Assembly: GCA_035560935.1 (NCBI GenBank) | Contig: DATMYQ010000156.1 | Location: forward strand, 1-7,751 | Direction of reading: 5' to 3' | DNA length: 7,751 bases | DNA from: DATMYQ01 sp035560935 | GTDB taxonomy: Bacteria > Bacillota > Negativicutes > Sporomusales > Sporomusaceae | Notes under the pieces: model-generated | Database searches by the model: none | What the model was told of the DNA's origin: nothing | What the model saw: the letters and a program-made list of their open reading frames with translations, nothing else | Program-made: the position numbers and the translations under genes | Shown: piece by piece, positions 1-7,606 of the stretch | Layout: every line of letters begins with the position of its first letter | Position numbering within the stretch: the stretch's first letter is position 1

Positions 1-12
1 GAGAGGGAACGT

Positions 13-1395
13 ATGAGTGAGTTACTATTGGCCCGCTGGCAGTTCGGGATCACGTCCACCTACCATTTCCTGTTTGTGCCGCTGACGCTGGGGTTGTCGG
101 TATTGGTGGCGGTGATGGAACTGATGTATGTCCGAACCGGCAATGAACTGTACAAACGGCAGACCAAATTTTGGGGCAAGCTTTTCCTGATCAATTTTTC
201 TATGGGTTTGGTTACCGGTATTGTCCAGGAGTTTCATTTTGGCATGAACTGGTCGGAATATTCCCGGTTTATGGGGGATATTTTCGGGGCGCCGCTGGCG
301 CTGGAGGCTTTGACGGCTTTTTACCTGGAATCGGTGTTTCTGGGACTGTGGATTTTTGGCTGGGAGCGGTTGTCCAAGACGATGCACGCCATTTGCATTT
401 GGGTGGTGGCTTTTGCCAGTAATCTTTCGGCTTTCTGGATTTTGACGGCGAATTCCTTCATGCAGGCTCCCGTCGGTTACGCGTTGCGGAACGGCCGGGC
501 GGAAATGACCGATATCTGGGCACTGATTACGAATCCTTATGTATTCTATCAGTTTCCGCACGTGCTGCTGTCGGGGCTGGTCACCGGCGGTGTGTTTGTG
601 ACCGCGATCAGCGCCTATCATTTGTTGAAAAAAACGCATCAGGATTTTTTCCGTACTTCTTTTCGTCTGGGGCTGACCTGTACGGTGCTCAGTCTGTTTT
701 TGCTGCTGGGTAGCGGCCATTTGCAGACCCAGCATATGGCCAAAGCGCAGCCGATGAAACTGGCAGCGGCGGAAGCCCTGTGGGAAAGCGCCGATCCGGC
801 ACCGTTCGCTTTGGCGGCGGCGATTGATGAAAAAAACAAAACGAATTCTTTTGAAATCAAGATTCCGGGAATGCTGACGCTACTGGCCCATGACTCCCTG
901 AAGGGTGAAGTCAAAGGCATCCGCAATATCGAACAAGAGTATATTGCCAAGTATGGACCGGGTAATTACATTCCGCCGGTGACGCCGGTATTCTGGGCGT
1001 TCCGGACGATGGTGGCGGCGGGCAGTCTGTTGCTGGGTATTATGCTGTTGGCGGCGTTTTTACACTGGCGAGGCCGGTTGGATTCCCAGCCGCTGGTATT
1101 GCGGGCGGTACTGTGGTGTTTGCCGTTGCCCTATATCGCCAACTCCGCCGGCTGGTTTGTGACTGAGGCCGGCCGGCAGCCTTGGATTGTGTTCGGGCTG
1201 CAGCGGGTGGATCAGGGCGTTTCCCAGGTAGTGGGCACCGGCAGTCTCTGGATTTCACTGATCGGGTTCACCTTGGTTTATGCTTTACTGGCCACGGCCG
1301 CGGTCTATCTACTGAAAAAATTCATTATGCAAGGCCCGGTGGAAACGGTGGAAGCGGCAGCCGACAATAAGGGAGGTGCCACGTTATGGAACTGA
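13..1395 (+). CDS. cydA: Cytochrome bd quinol oxidase subunit I (CydA, short Q-loop type)
   Basis: This is the catalytic subunit of the cytoplasmic-membrane bd oxidase, which oxidises quinol and reduces O2 to water. At 460 residues it is shorter than the roughly 520 of E. coli CydA, because the C-terminal part of the periplasmic Q-loop is shortened (around residues 300-320). Visible residues equivalent to known E. coli ones are: His18 in TYHFLFVP (heme b595 ligand), His183 in FPHVL and Met333 in FRTMVAAG (heme b558 ligands), Glu98 and Glu106 in the LALEALTAFYLES stretch, Lys249 and Glu254 of the quinol loop, and the GRQPW motif at 387-391 preceded by Glu385. Several hydrophobic membrane segments are evident. 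The ATG at 13 follows a GAGAGGG ribosome binding site at 1-7; the promoter lies outside the window. The gene overlaps cydB by 10 nt, which indicates translational coupling. Identity is very secure. Confidence 0.98.
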   Translation: MSELLLARWQFGITSTYHFLFVPLTLGLSVLVAVMELMYVRTGNELYKRQTKFWGKLFLINFSMGLVTGIVQEFHFGMNWSEYSRFMGDIFGAPLALEALTAFYLESVFLGLWIFGWERLSKTMHAICIWVVAFASNLSAFWILTANSFMQAPVGYALRNGRAEMTDIWALITNPYVFYQFPHVLLSGLVTGGVFVTAISAYHLLKKTHQDFFRTSFRLGLTCTVLSLFLLLGSGHLQTQHMAKAQPMKLAAAEALWESADPAPFALAAAIDEKNKTNSFEIKIPGMLTLLAHDSLKGEVKGIRNIEQEYIAKYGPGNYIPPVTPVFWAFRTMVAAGSLLLGIMLLAAFLHWRGRLDSQPLVLRAVLWCLPLPYIANSAGWFVTEAGRQPWIVFGLQRVDQGVSQVVGTGSLWISLIGFTLVYALLATAAVYLLKKFIMQGPVETVEAAADNKGGATLWN

Positions 1396-2390
1396 GTATC
1401 GTCTGGTTTGTGTTGTTGACGGTGTTGTTTATTGGCTTCTTCTTTCTGGAAGGCTTTGACTATGGCGTGGGAACGCTGTTGCCCTTTCTGGGGAAAACCG
1501 ATACGGAGCGCCGGGTGCTGATCAACAGCATCGGTCCCGTATGGGATGGCAATGAAGTTTGGATGATTACTGCCGGTGGCGCGATGTTTGCGGCGTTTCC
1601 CCATGTGTACGCCACCTTGTTCAGCGGCTTTTATCTGGCGTTGTTCTTAATGCTGATGGCACTGATTGGCCGGGGTGTGGCCTTTGAGTTCCGCAGCAAG
1701 GATGAAAATCCGGCCTGGCGGAATCTGTGGGACCGGCTGATTTTTATCGGCAGTGTGGTGCCGGCGCTGCTCTGGGGCGTGGCGGTTACTAATTTGATCA
1801 AAGGTACGCCGATTGACGCCAAGATGCAGTTTGTGGGCAATTTCTTTGATTTGCTCAGCCCGTATACTTTGGTGGGCGGCGTGGCGTTTTTGCTGGTATT
1901 CATTTTCCACGGCGCGTTGTATCTGACGCTGAAAGTCGAGGGCGAGCTGGCGGAACGGGCCCGCCAGGCGGCAATACGGGTAGGGCCGCTCACGGCGGTG
2001 GCTTGTCTGGCGCTGGTGGCGATGACCTACGGCTACACGGACCTGTTCACAAAAACCGGCGCCGGAATCTGTCTGTGGGCGGCGGTGGTCGCGTTTGTGA
2101 CTGCTTACGGACTGACCTGGATAAAGCGTTGCGGCTGGGCGTTTCTGGCCAGCGCGCTGACGGTGGCTCTGACCACGGTGGCGTTCTTTTGGGGACTGTT
2201 CCCCCGGCTGATGGTTTCCAGCCTGAATCCGGCCTGGAGTCTTACGGTGCATAATGCGTCGTCCAGTCCGTACACATTGCAGATCATGACGGTGGCGGCG
2301 CTGCTGCTGGTGCCGGTGGTATTGGTGTATCAGGGTTGGGTGTACTGGATATTCCGGCAACGGGTCAGCGCTAAGCAACTGGAGTATTGA
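1386..2390 (+). CDS. cydB: Cytochrome bd quinol oxidase subunit II (CydB)
   Basis: This 334-residue membrane protein is the second structural subunit of the bd oxidase and pairs with CydA. Its length is normal for the family. Family hallmarks are the N-terminal FFLEGFDYGVG segment (residues 18-29, with acidic Asp25), the GPVWDGNEVW motif (50-59), and the RGVAFEFR stretch after the third hydrophobic segment. Hydrophobic helices run through to YQGWVYWIF near the C-terminus. The ATG at 1386 lies inside the 3' end of cydA and is preceded by GGGAGGTG at 1370-1377, at good spacing for an independent ribosome binding site. No CydX-like small frame follows: the next 72 nt contain no convincing short coding frame. 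No cydC or cydD maturation transporter genes lie downstream, so these must be elsewhere if present. Confidence 0.97.
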   Translation: MELSIVWFVLLTVLFIGFFFLEGFDYGVGTLLPFLGKTDTERRVLINSIGPVWDGNEVWMITAGGAMFAAFPHVYATLFSGFYLALFLMLMALIGRGVAFEFRSKDENPAWRNLWDRLIFIGSVVPALLWGVAVTNLIKGTPIDAKMQFVGNFFDLLSPYTLVGGVAFLLVFIFHGALYLTLKVEGELAERARQAAIRVGPLTAVACLALVAMTYGYTDLFTKTGAGICLWAAVVAFVTAYGLTWIKRCGWAFLASALTVALTTVAFFWGLFPRLMVSSLNPAWSLTVHNASSSPYTLQIMTVAALLLVPVVLVYQGWVYWIFRQRVSAKQLEY

Positions 2391-2412
2391 TCTAAAAACC
2401 GGCAAACTTCTT

Positions 2413-2439
2413 TTGACCGACAATTTTCTGTGATATAAG
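2413..2439 (+). promoter_or_regulatory. Possible extended -10 promoter between cydB and the WD40 gene
   Basis: The cydB to WD40-gene gap contains TTGACC (2413-2418), a 15-nt spacer, and TATAAG (2434-2439) preceded by TG at 2431-2432, which forms an extended -10 (TGnTATAAG). The spacer is shorter than the usual 17 nt, but an extended -10 tolerates a weak -35 arrangement. A start near 2446 would leave a very short leader just ahead of the GGGAGGT ribosome binding site (2450-2456). I see no terminator hairpin in the 72-nt gap, so read-through from cydAB is equally possible. Confidence 0.35.
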
Positions 2440-2462
2440 GGAGAAAGGCGGGAGGTCCGGCT

Positions 2463-4529
2463 ATGGGACTAAAAGATGACGACAAGGAATATCTGAAACA
2501 ACTGGCCTGGATTTATCCCGCTGATTTCATTGCGGAAGTGGGCCGTATGGCCGAACAGGTGATTATTGACCAGCTGTCCAAGGGCGAACGGCAGCATATC
2601 CGGGATATTATCCGGGATATGTTTGCCCGCAGCCAGGGAGAAGAAAGTGACACGGAATGGGTTGATCCGGCGACGGCCCGGGCGGCCGCCGAAGCTGCCC
2701 GGCAATGGCAGGAAACGGTAAGAAACTGGCTGCAGGAAGGGAAAAGCTCTTTTGTGGCCGGTCTGGGGCCGGAAGTGGTGACGCCGCTGCTGGCGATAGC
2801 GTCTGGAGAAGACCGGGAAATGGCGGGAGAAGCAGAGACGGTGTTGGCCAGCTTAAACGATGCCGGCGCCATTGATGCCTTTTGCTCCGCTTGGGGCGAT
2901 TCCCGGTCGGCGGTGCTGACTGATATTCTGCTGCGGCGCGGCTACCTGGCTTCCCGGGAGCCGCGTTTGCGTCTGTTGACACTGTTGAAGACGGGAGCCC
3001 CAAAGGAGCAGTATGTCTGGGAACCGGCCACGGTGGATGCCTTGGTCGCTTTTCTGGATGACCCGGATCCGGAGGTGGCGGCACGGGCCTGCGGGCTGCT
3101 GCAGTCTTTGCCGGGAGGTACCATGACAGACGCGCTGTGCGACCTGGCGCTGGCCCAGCCCGGAGGAACAGTGGAAGAACTGGCGCTGGGTGCCGGCTAT
3201 GCACCGCGGGACGAAGAAAGGGCGGCGCTGTTTTACTGTCTGACGCGACAGTGGGAAAAATATAAAGAACTGGATTTGCCACCGGCGGGTTTGCTGTTAC
3301 GCCGGGGTTATGCTGCAGCCGATGAAGCGCTGCAGCGGCGAGTGCTGACGACATTGCGCAGCGAGGGGTATTTTCGTCTGCTATTGAATTTGCTGCTGGC
3401 CGGCGAAGGGATGAACTGCCGTCAGCTGACCGAAGAAGACTGGGCGGCGGTGACGGCGGCTTTATTGGCGGAACAAGACTGGCCGGAAGTTTGGCGGTTA
3501 TTGACCAAAGCACCGGTGTTTTGGTCGGCCCGGTTATGGAACGAACTGAGAGATTCCGGCTGGACTCCGTCGAATAAGGTGTTTTGGCAAAGGTTGCAAC
3601 GATTGGATTCGCTGCCGCGAGAACTGTTCGTACCGGACGGGCGTAACCTGACCTGTCTGAAAGCCGATGATGGCGATGGCCGGTTCACCTGTCTGGCGTT
3701 TCATCCTCAACGCCAGTTACTGGTGGCGGGTGATGCGGACGGTCGGGTGTTTTTCTGGCGACAGGATACCGAATGGCCCTGGAGGATGGTGAACATGCAT
3801 CATGACGCGGTGACCAGCCTGACCTTTTCACCGGATGGCCGCCGACTGGCCACGGCAGGCCGGGAAGGGCGGGTGCTGTTGTGGGATTTTCCCAGCCTGT
3901 CCTGGCAGGAAACTGTGAAAGGGCAAAAATGTCTCACGGAAGGGATCATTCTGGGGAACGACGGCAGTATCCGCGCTTTGTCCCGGGAAAAGTCAGCGCC
4001 TTTGCGGCTGTGGGACTGGGATGGGCGCGGCGTGACCAACCGGGGAATTTTTTCTCCGGGCCTGTTTCCCTGCTTGGCGGTGCATCCTGATCGGGAATAT
4101 CTGGTCAGTGGTGGTGTGAAGGGGGCCATCTCGCTGTGTGCCGCCAGTGGCCGGGTTTTGAGTCGCTGGCAGGCACATTCGGGACCGGTACGGCAACTGG
4201 CGATCAGCGGCAATGGCCGGGTGCTGGCCACGATGGCCGAGGATGGCGAACTGATTTGCTGGCTGCTGCCGGAAGGACGGCTGCTCTGGTGCTCACCGGA
4301 GCCGGTTACCGGCGCGCTACTGGCACTGAGTTACGCCGGAGATACGGTAGCGTTGGCAGCGGGTGCTCAGGTGCAACTAATGCAGGTGTTCTGGAGCAAA
4401 CCGCTGGCGGTTGCCACTCACGCTGACTGGCGCTATGCGACTGAACAACGGGAGCCGGTAGCGATGGAGGGGCAGGAGTTCTTGCGGGAACTACTGCAGG
4501 AAAAATTTCAGTACGATTTCTGTTTGTAG
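2463..4529 (+). CDS. HEAT-like/WD40 repeat protein, partner of an Hsp70-like protein
   Basis: I do not recognise a named gene here. The 688-residue product is soluble, with no signal peptide or membrane segment. Residues 1 to about 390 are rich in paired amphipathic helices (for example 100-175, 188-230, 285-345) and look like an alpha-solenoid of HEAT type. An acidic or hydrophilic stretch around 57-95 follows the first helices. Residues about 405-645 form a WD40 propeller. Clear blades are at 407-432 (ending VFFW), 447-475 (FSPDGRRLATAG, ending LLWD) and 572-601 (ending ELICW). Weaker blades lie near 487-518, 534-559 and 615-643. The C-terminal tail is short and helical. Such repeat proteins usually act as scaffolds or client-binding platforms; no catalytic motif is visible. 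The start at 2463 is supported by GGGAGGT six nt upstream. Only 22 nt separate its stop from the preferred start of the Hsp70-like gene, so the two are almost certainly co-expressed. Architecture is confident; function is unknown. Confidence 0.88.
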   Translation: MGLKDDDKEYLKQLAWIYPADFIAEVGRMAEQVIIDQLSKGERQHIRDIIRDMFARSQGEESDTEWVDPATARAAAEAARQWQETVRNWLQEGKSSFVAGLGPEVVTPLLAIASGEDREMAGEAETVLASLNDAGAIDAFCSAWGDSRSAVLTDILLRRGYLASREPRLRLLTLLKTGAPKEQYVWEPATVDALVAFLDDPDPEVAARACGLLQSLPGGTMTDALCDLALAQPGGTVEELALGAGYAPRDEERAALFYCLTRQWEKYKELDLPPAGLLLRRGYAAADEALQRRVLTTLRSEGYFRLLLNLLLAGEGMNCRQLTEEDWAAVTAALLAEQDWPEVWRLLTKAPVFWSARLWNELRDSGWTPSNKVFWQRLQRLDSLPRELFVPDGRNLTCLKADDGDGRFTCLAFHPQRQLLVAGDADGRVFFWRQDTEWPWRMVNMHHDAVTSLTFSPDGRRLATAGREGRVLLWDFPSLSWQETVKGQKCLTEGIILGNDGSIRALSREKSAPLRLWDWDGRGVTNRGIFSPGLFPCLAVHPDREYLVSGGVKGAISLCAASGRVLSRWQAHSGPVRQLAISGNGRVLATMAEDGELICWLLPEGRLLWCSPEPVTGALLALSYAGDTVALAAGAQVQLMQVFWSKPLAVATHADWRYATEQREPVAMEGQEFLRELLQEKFQYDFCL
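2598..2621 (+). repeat. 12-nt tandem duplication inside the WD40 gene
   Basis: Two adjacent 12-nt copies (ATCCGGGATATT and ATCCGGGATATG) differ only at the last base. They encode IRDI followed by IRDM (residues 46-53), in frame and within a predicted helix. This looks like a small in-frame duplication with no sign of a regulatory role. Confidence 0.6.
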
Positions 4530-4537
4530 TAAGGGAC

Positions 4538-4545
4538 AAGGAGGG
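4538..4545 (+). promoter_or_regulatory. Ribosome binding site that favours the second ATG of the Hsp70-like gene
   Basis: AAGGAGGG at 4538-4545 is a near-perfect Shine-Dalgarno sequence. It directly abuts the ATG at 4546, too close for initiation, but its AAGGAGG core lies seven nt from the in-frame ATG at 4552. This spacing is the reason for placing the gene start at 4552 rather than 4546. Confidence 0.75.
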
Positions 4546-4551
4546 ATGGAG

Positions 4552-5940
4552 ATGGTGACACCGGGACGTTTGACGCTGGATTTTGGCGATAACATTACTG
4601 TGGCAGCTTATTGGTGCTTTCAGGAGAATCGGTCCCGGCCATTGCTGCTGCCGGGCCTTTCCCGACCCGGCGGCTCCGGAATTCCTTCCCGTATTTTTTA
4701 TCCGGCGAACGGATCACCACAGGCTGGACAGCAAGCGGTGCCCATGTCAGGTACGGCTTTGTTTGAACGGCTGCTGACGGAGGTGCTGACCGGCAAGCGG
4801 GAATACCGCTGCCTGGAAGGGGAAGAAGGCTCAGGCTGCCGACTGGCCCGGCGCGAAGCGGCTGTCGACTTTTTATCGATAGTAGTGGAGGCTGCCGCTG
4901 CGGCGATGGGTTTAACGCCACCGGAATTGCCGGGCACGGTTTTTCTTGCGCCGGCTGCGGCGATGGAAACGGTGACTGCCTGGGATAATTACCGCGAATT
5001 TATCGCGGCACTGGCGAAACGGATTCGCTTGCGCCGCTGGCAGCTGGCGGAAACTCCCTGGGCGGCGGCCTGGGGTGGTGGTCTGGAGTTGCGGCCAGCG
5101 GGTGCGTATTGGGTAGTACGGGTGGAAGAGGATTCCTGGGAAGCTGTAGTAGTGCGGGTGGCGGACCGATTGCCCGACGATGATCAGGAACGGCGTCTGC
5201 GCCTGCTGGCCCGGACTGTGACGGAGTGTGCTCCCGTGGCCGGGGCGGACGCGGACGCTTCCCGTGATTTTTATCTCCAGGGCGAGACGGCGCTGCACCA
5301 GGTGCGTAACCGGTTGCGGGAGCTGGGCCTGCATGAAGCGGATTTGCAGGGCGTGGTGCTGACCGGCGGCGCGGTTCAGGAACCGGTGCGTTCCTGGTTG
5401 CGGGGGCAGTTTGCGCCGCTGGTGATGTATGATGAATGTCCGGAAACCGCTGCCGCCTGTGGCGCGGCGGCGCTGGTGGCCGGTGTGGAATCCTGTGGCT
5501 ATATTCGCCATGACTATGGCTTGCGTTATTGGGACGAAGCCATGGCCAGTCACCGCTATCGGGTGATCATACCTGCCGGCACTTTCTTTCCCAGCCGGGA
5601 AGCGGTAACGAAGCTGACTGTCCGGGTTAGCTACCCTGAGCAGGAGCAACTGGGATTGGTGATCTGCCGTTTGCCGGCAAAACACTGGAAGCCGGGTGAC
5701 GAAACCGGGATGGAGACGGTTGGCGGGCAGCGGCAGGATGCTCCCGCCGGTTTGGCAGTGGAGTTGTTAAACGAAGATGATCGTTTGTTGTTGCCGTTGC
5801 CGCCCAAGTCGGTTGCCGATCGGTCGGAGGTCAAACTGGAGTTTGCTGTTGATGCAGCCCGGCGGCTGATGGTCAGTGCCCGGGATCCGGCCACCGGGAA
5901 AGAAGTTTTGCCGGCGACCGTGGTGGTTCGTCTGCAATGA
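4552..5940 (+). CDS. Divergent, truncated Hsp70/DnaK-like protein
   Basis: The 462-residue product (counted from the ATG at 4552) has a recognisable Hsp70 plan. There is a phosphate-1-like LDFGDNITVAAYW near residues 9-21 (canonical form DLGTTNS), IPSRIFYP at 44-51 matching the TPS strand, and ETPWAAAWG at 167-175 matching the EPTAAALAYG element. The adenosine loop VVLTGG is at 268-273, followed by PETAAACGAA at 297-306. A substrate-binding beta domain follows from about 320 to the end, with IIPAGTFFPS (339-348) and VSARDPATGKE (441-451), both close to DnaK. Three oddities stand out. The phosphate-2 loop (DLGGGT in DnaK) is replaced by a glycine-free RVEEDSW stretch at about 190-196. The span from there to the adenosine loop is roughly 75 residues instead of about 140, so much of subdomain IIB is missing. 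The alpha-helical lid is absent. ATP hydrolysis is therefore doubtful; a nucleotide-binding or purely peptide-binding role beside the upstream WD40 protein is inferred. There is no signal peptide. Confidence 0.85.
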   Translation: MVTPGRLTLDFGDNITVAAYWCFQENRSRPLLLPGLSRPGGSGIPSRIFYPANGSPQAGQQAVPMSGTALFERLLTEVLTGKREYRCLEGEEGSGCRLARREAAVDFLSIVVEAAAAAMGLTPPELPGTVFLAPAAAMETVTAWDNYREFIAALAKRIRLRRWQLAETPWAAAWGGGLELRPAGAYWVVRVEEDSWEAVVVRVADRLPDDDQERRLRLLARTVTECAPVAGADADASRDFYLQGETALHQVRNRLRELGLHEADLQGVVLTGGAVQEPVRSWLRGQFAPLVMYDECPETAAACGAAALVAGVESCGYIRHDYGLRYWDEAMASHRYRVIIPAGTFFPSREAVTKLTVRVSYPEQEQLGLVICRLPAKHWKPGDETGMETVGGQRQDAPAGLAVELLNEDDRLLLPLPPKSVADRSEVKLEFAVDAARRLMVSARDPATGKEVLPATVVVRLQ

Positions 5941-5997
5941 AGAAAGGTATCGATAGCGGGGACGCGCAGGCGAAAACATTTGCCGCTACAAAAATGT

Positions 5998-6036
5998 AAA
6001 AAAAGCCCCCCGCTGCCTTGGGCAACGGAGGGCTTT
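5998..6036 (-). terminator. Rho-independent terminator of the permease gene
   Basis: Read on the - strand, a 16-bp stem (arms 6021-6036 and 6002-6017, with two G-U pairs and no mismatch) closes a 3-nt loop (6018-6020). It is followed at once by a run of seven U (complement of the A run 5998-6004, three bases of which pair in the stem) and a further U-rich stretch. It begins 24 nt past the permease stop codon. On the + strand the same hairpin is followed only by UUU (within the stem) and then GAAAAUU, so it may act weakly for the Hsp70-like transcript. It is the only hairpin in this convergent 119-nt gap. Confidence 0.92.
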
Positions 6037-6059
6037 GAAAATTAAGGGCGGATAGATAA

Positions 6060-7472
6060 TTATTCCTGATGAACGCCGGCGTTGTTTTTGGCTTCGGCAT
6101 CATCGCGGCTATAGCCGCAGGTGTAGTAGGTGACCAGCAAAATCCCGAACCAAATGGGAGCGATGTACAGCGCGATCCGGGTATCTTCGTCAAAGAACAT
6201 CACAATGACGACAAACACCAGAAAGGCGAGAGACAACCAGTTGGCAAAAGGATAGAGCGGCATTTTGTACTTCAATTTGTTTATTTCGTCTGCGGATAAC
6301 GATTCCCGGAATTTCATCTGAACCAGGATAATGATGGCCCAGATCCAAAGTGCGCCGGAAGTGGCCACGCTGGTCACATAAGTGAAAACTTTTCCGGGAA
6401 CGATGTAGTTGAGAATAACACCAACCAACAGCAGCAGAGCCGAGACGATAATCCCGTTGGCCGGAACTTTGCGGCTGCTGAGTTTACCGAAAGCAGCCGG
6501 TGCTTTGCCCTGCAGGGCAAGATTGTACAGCATACGGCCGGTACTGAAGATGCCGCTGTTACAGGAAGACAGCGCAGCGGTCAGTACGACGAAATTGATG
6601 ATCCCGGCAGCGTAGCCGATGCCCAGTTTGCTGAAGGTGGCCACAAAGGGGCTGCCGATGGTTCCCAGTTGATCCCAGGGATAGAGGGACATGATGACAA
6701 ACAGGGCGCCAACGTAGAAGATCAGAATCCGCCAGAAGATCTTATCAATCGCGGCGGGCAAAGTTTTTTCCGGATCTTTGGCTTCGCCGGCGGTAACGCC
6801 GACCAGCTCAATGCCCAGATAAGCGAACATAACCATAACCAAAGACAACGCGATGCCGCTGGCGCCTTTGGCAAAGAAACCACCGCCGGCGGTCCAGAGA
6901 TTGGAAATACCGACAGGAATACCGTTGTTGCCGATACCAAACAAAATCATGGCACCGCCCATGACGATCATGCAAACAATAGTAATGATTTTAATTAAAG
7001 CGAACCAGAATTCGAATTCTCCATAGGCCTCCACAGCGATAAAGTTGACCAGCGTCATACAGGCCAGTGCGGCGAGTGCCGGAATCCACTGTGGAAGGTC
7101 TGGAATCCAGAAAGAAACATATACGCCAACTGCGGTGATTTCCGCCATGCAGGTGACGACCCACATAAACCAGTAAGTCCAGCCGGTAAGGTAACCGGAC
7201 AATGGCCCCAGAAAAGTCCGGGCATAGGCGCTGAACGATCCGGAAACCGGATAGGCCACAGCCACTTCACCCAGGGCGCGCATGATAAAGAACATAATGA
7301 TGCCGGCGCCAATGTACGAAAGCATAAGCGCGGGACCGGCAGTTTTGATAGCGCCGGCAGAACCGTAGAATAAACCTACGCCAATAGCGCCACCAAGAGA
7401 AATCAGCTGAATGTGTCTTTCTTTTAGTCCGCGGTGCAAGTCTTCATGAACAACCTTGTCTTTTTTTTCCAT
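6060..7472 (-). CDS. Amino acid permease, APC superfamily (ProY/GabP/HutT-like)
   Basis: A 470-residue inner-membrane transporter with about 12 hydrophobic segments, the standard length and topology of the amino acid transporter branch of the APC superfamily; these are typically proton-coupled importers. Diagnostic features are the unwound first helix GGAIGVGLFYGSAG (27-40) followed by KTAGP (43-47), and helix 6 with its loop, FAYLGIELVGVTAGEAKDPEK (216-236, also written as FAYLGIE plus TAGEAKDPEK). Others are IMSLYPWDQLGTIGSPF (260-276) and FSTGRML (309-315). From memory the sequence most resembles ProY and the histidine or proline permeases, but substrate cannot be assigned from sequence alone, so no symbol is given. 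The start is fixed by AAGGAGGAG at 7477-7485 (- strand), four nt before the ATG. The gene stands alone, ends in a strong terminator and has a long upstream region with sigma-54-like signals. Confidence 0.95.
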   Translation of the reverse strand: MEKKDKVVHEDLHRGLKERHIQLISLGGAIGVGLFYGSAGAIKTAGPALMLSYIGAGIIMFFIMRALGEVAVAYPVSGSFSAYARTFLGPLSGYLTGWTYWFMWVVTCMAEITAVGVYVSFWIPDLPQWIPALAALACMTLVNFIAVEAYGEFEFWFALIKIITIVCMIVMGGAMILFGIGNNGIPVGISNLWTAGGGFFAKGASGIALSLVMVMFAYLGIELVGVTAGEAKDPEKTLPAAIDKIFWRILIFYVGALFVIMSLYPWDQLGTIGSPFVATFSKLGIGYAAGIINFVVLTAALSSCNSGIFSTGRMLYNLALQGKAPAAFGKLSSRKVPANGIIVSALLLLVGVILNYIVPGKVFTYVTSVATSGALWIWAIIILVQMKFRESLSADEINKLKYKMPLYPFANWLSLAFLVFVVIVMFFDEDTRIALYIAPIWFGILLVTYYTCGYSRDDAEAKNNAGVHQE

Positions 7473-7483
7473 AATTCTCCTCC

Positions 7484-7606
7484 TTACTTGATTTGCGGGG
7501 CAATGAGCCGATGTAAAAGCTTATTGCACTTTTGAAAGTCGGGATCGTTCACCTCCTGAACTGATGTGATCCACTGATTGGAGATATCGCAGAGCACATC
7601 CATCAT
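7484..7606 (-). CDS. Possible 40-codon leader ORF ahead of the permease
   Basis: On the - strand a frame opens at ATG ATG (7606 and 7603) and ends with TAA at 7486-7484, inside the AAGTAAGGAGGAG that forms the permease ribosome binding site. The predicted peptide begins MMDVLCDISNQW and ends HRLIAPQIK. It looks like two amphipathic helices around an NDPDFQ turn, and about 25 of 40 codons end in G or C even though the surrounding DNA is AT-richer. Against it, there is no Shine-Dalgarno sequence before the ATG pair, and I do not recognise the peptide. It could be a small protein translationally coupled to the permease, a remnant of a larger gene, or chance. Confidence 0.25.
   Translation of the reverse strand: MMDVLCDISNQWITSVQEVNDPDFQKCNKLLHRLIAPQIK

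Noticed and set aside
1647..2423. Long antisense frame opposite cydB
   Set aside because: It is rich in Gln, Arg and His with no family signature; the + strand encodes an unmistakable CydB.
2608..3513. Long antisense frame (about 300 codons) opposite the WD40 gene
   Set aside because: It is a shadow of a GC-rich gene. Its translation is low-complexity and rich in Pro, Ser and Ala, with no recognisable domain, while the + strand frame has clear WD40 motifs.
4083..4091. HPD tripeptide in the WD40 protein (residues 541-543), as in DnaJ J-domains
   Set aside because: It lies in the first strand of a WD40 blade, where HPD is a common variant of SPDG, and no J-domain helices surround it.
5948..5955. 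TATCGATA palindrome after the Hsp70-like gene
   Set aside because: An 8-bp palindrome is expected by chance and has no partner sites or spacing that would mark an operator.
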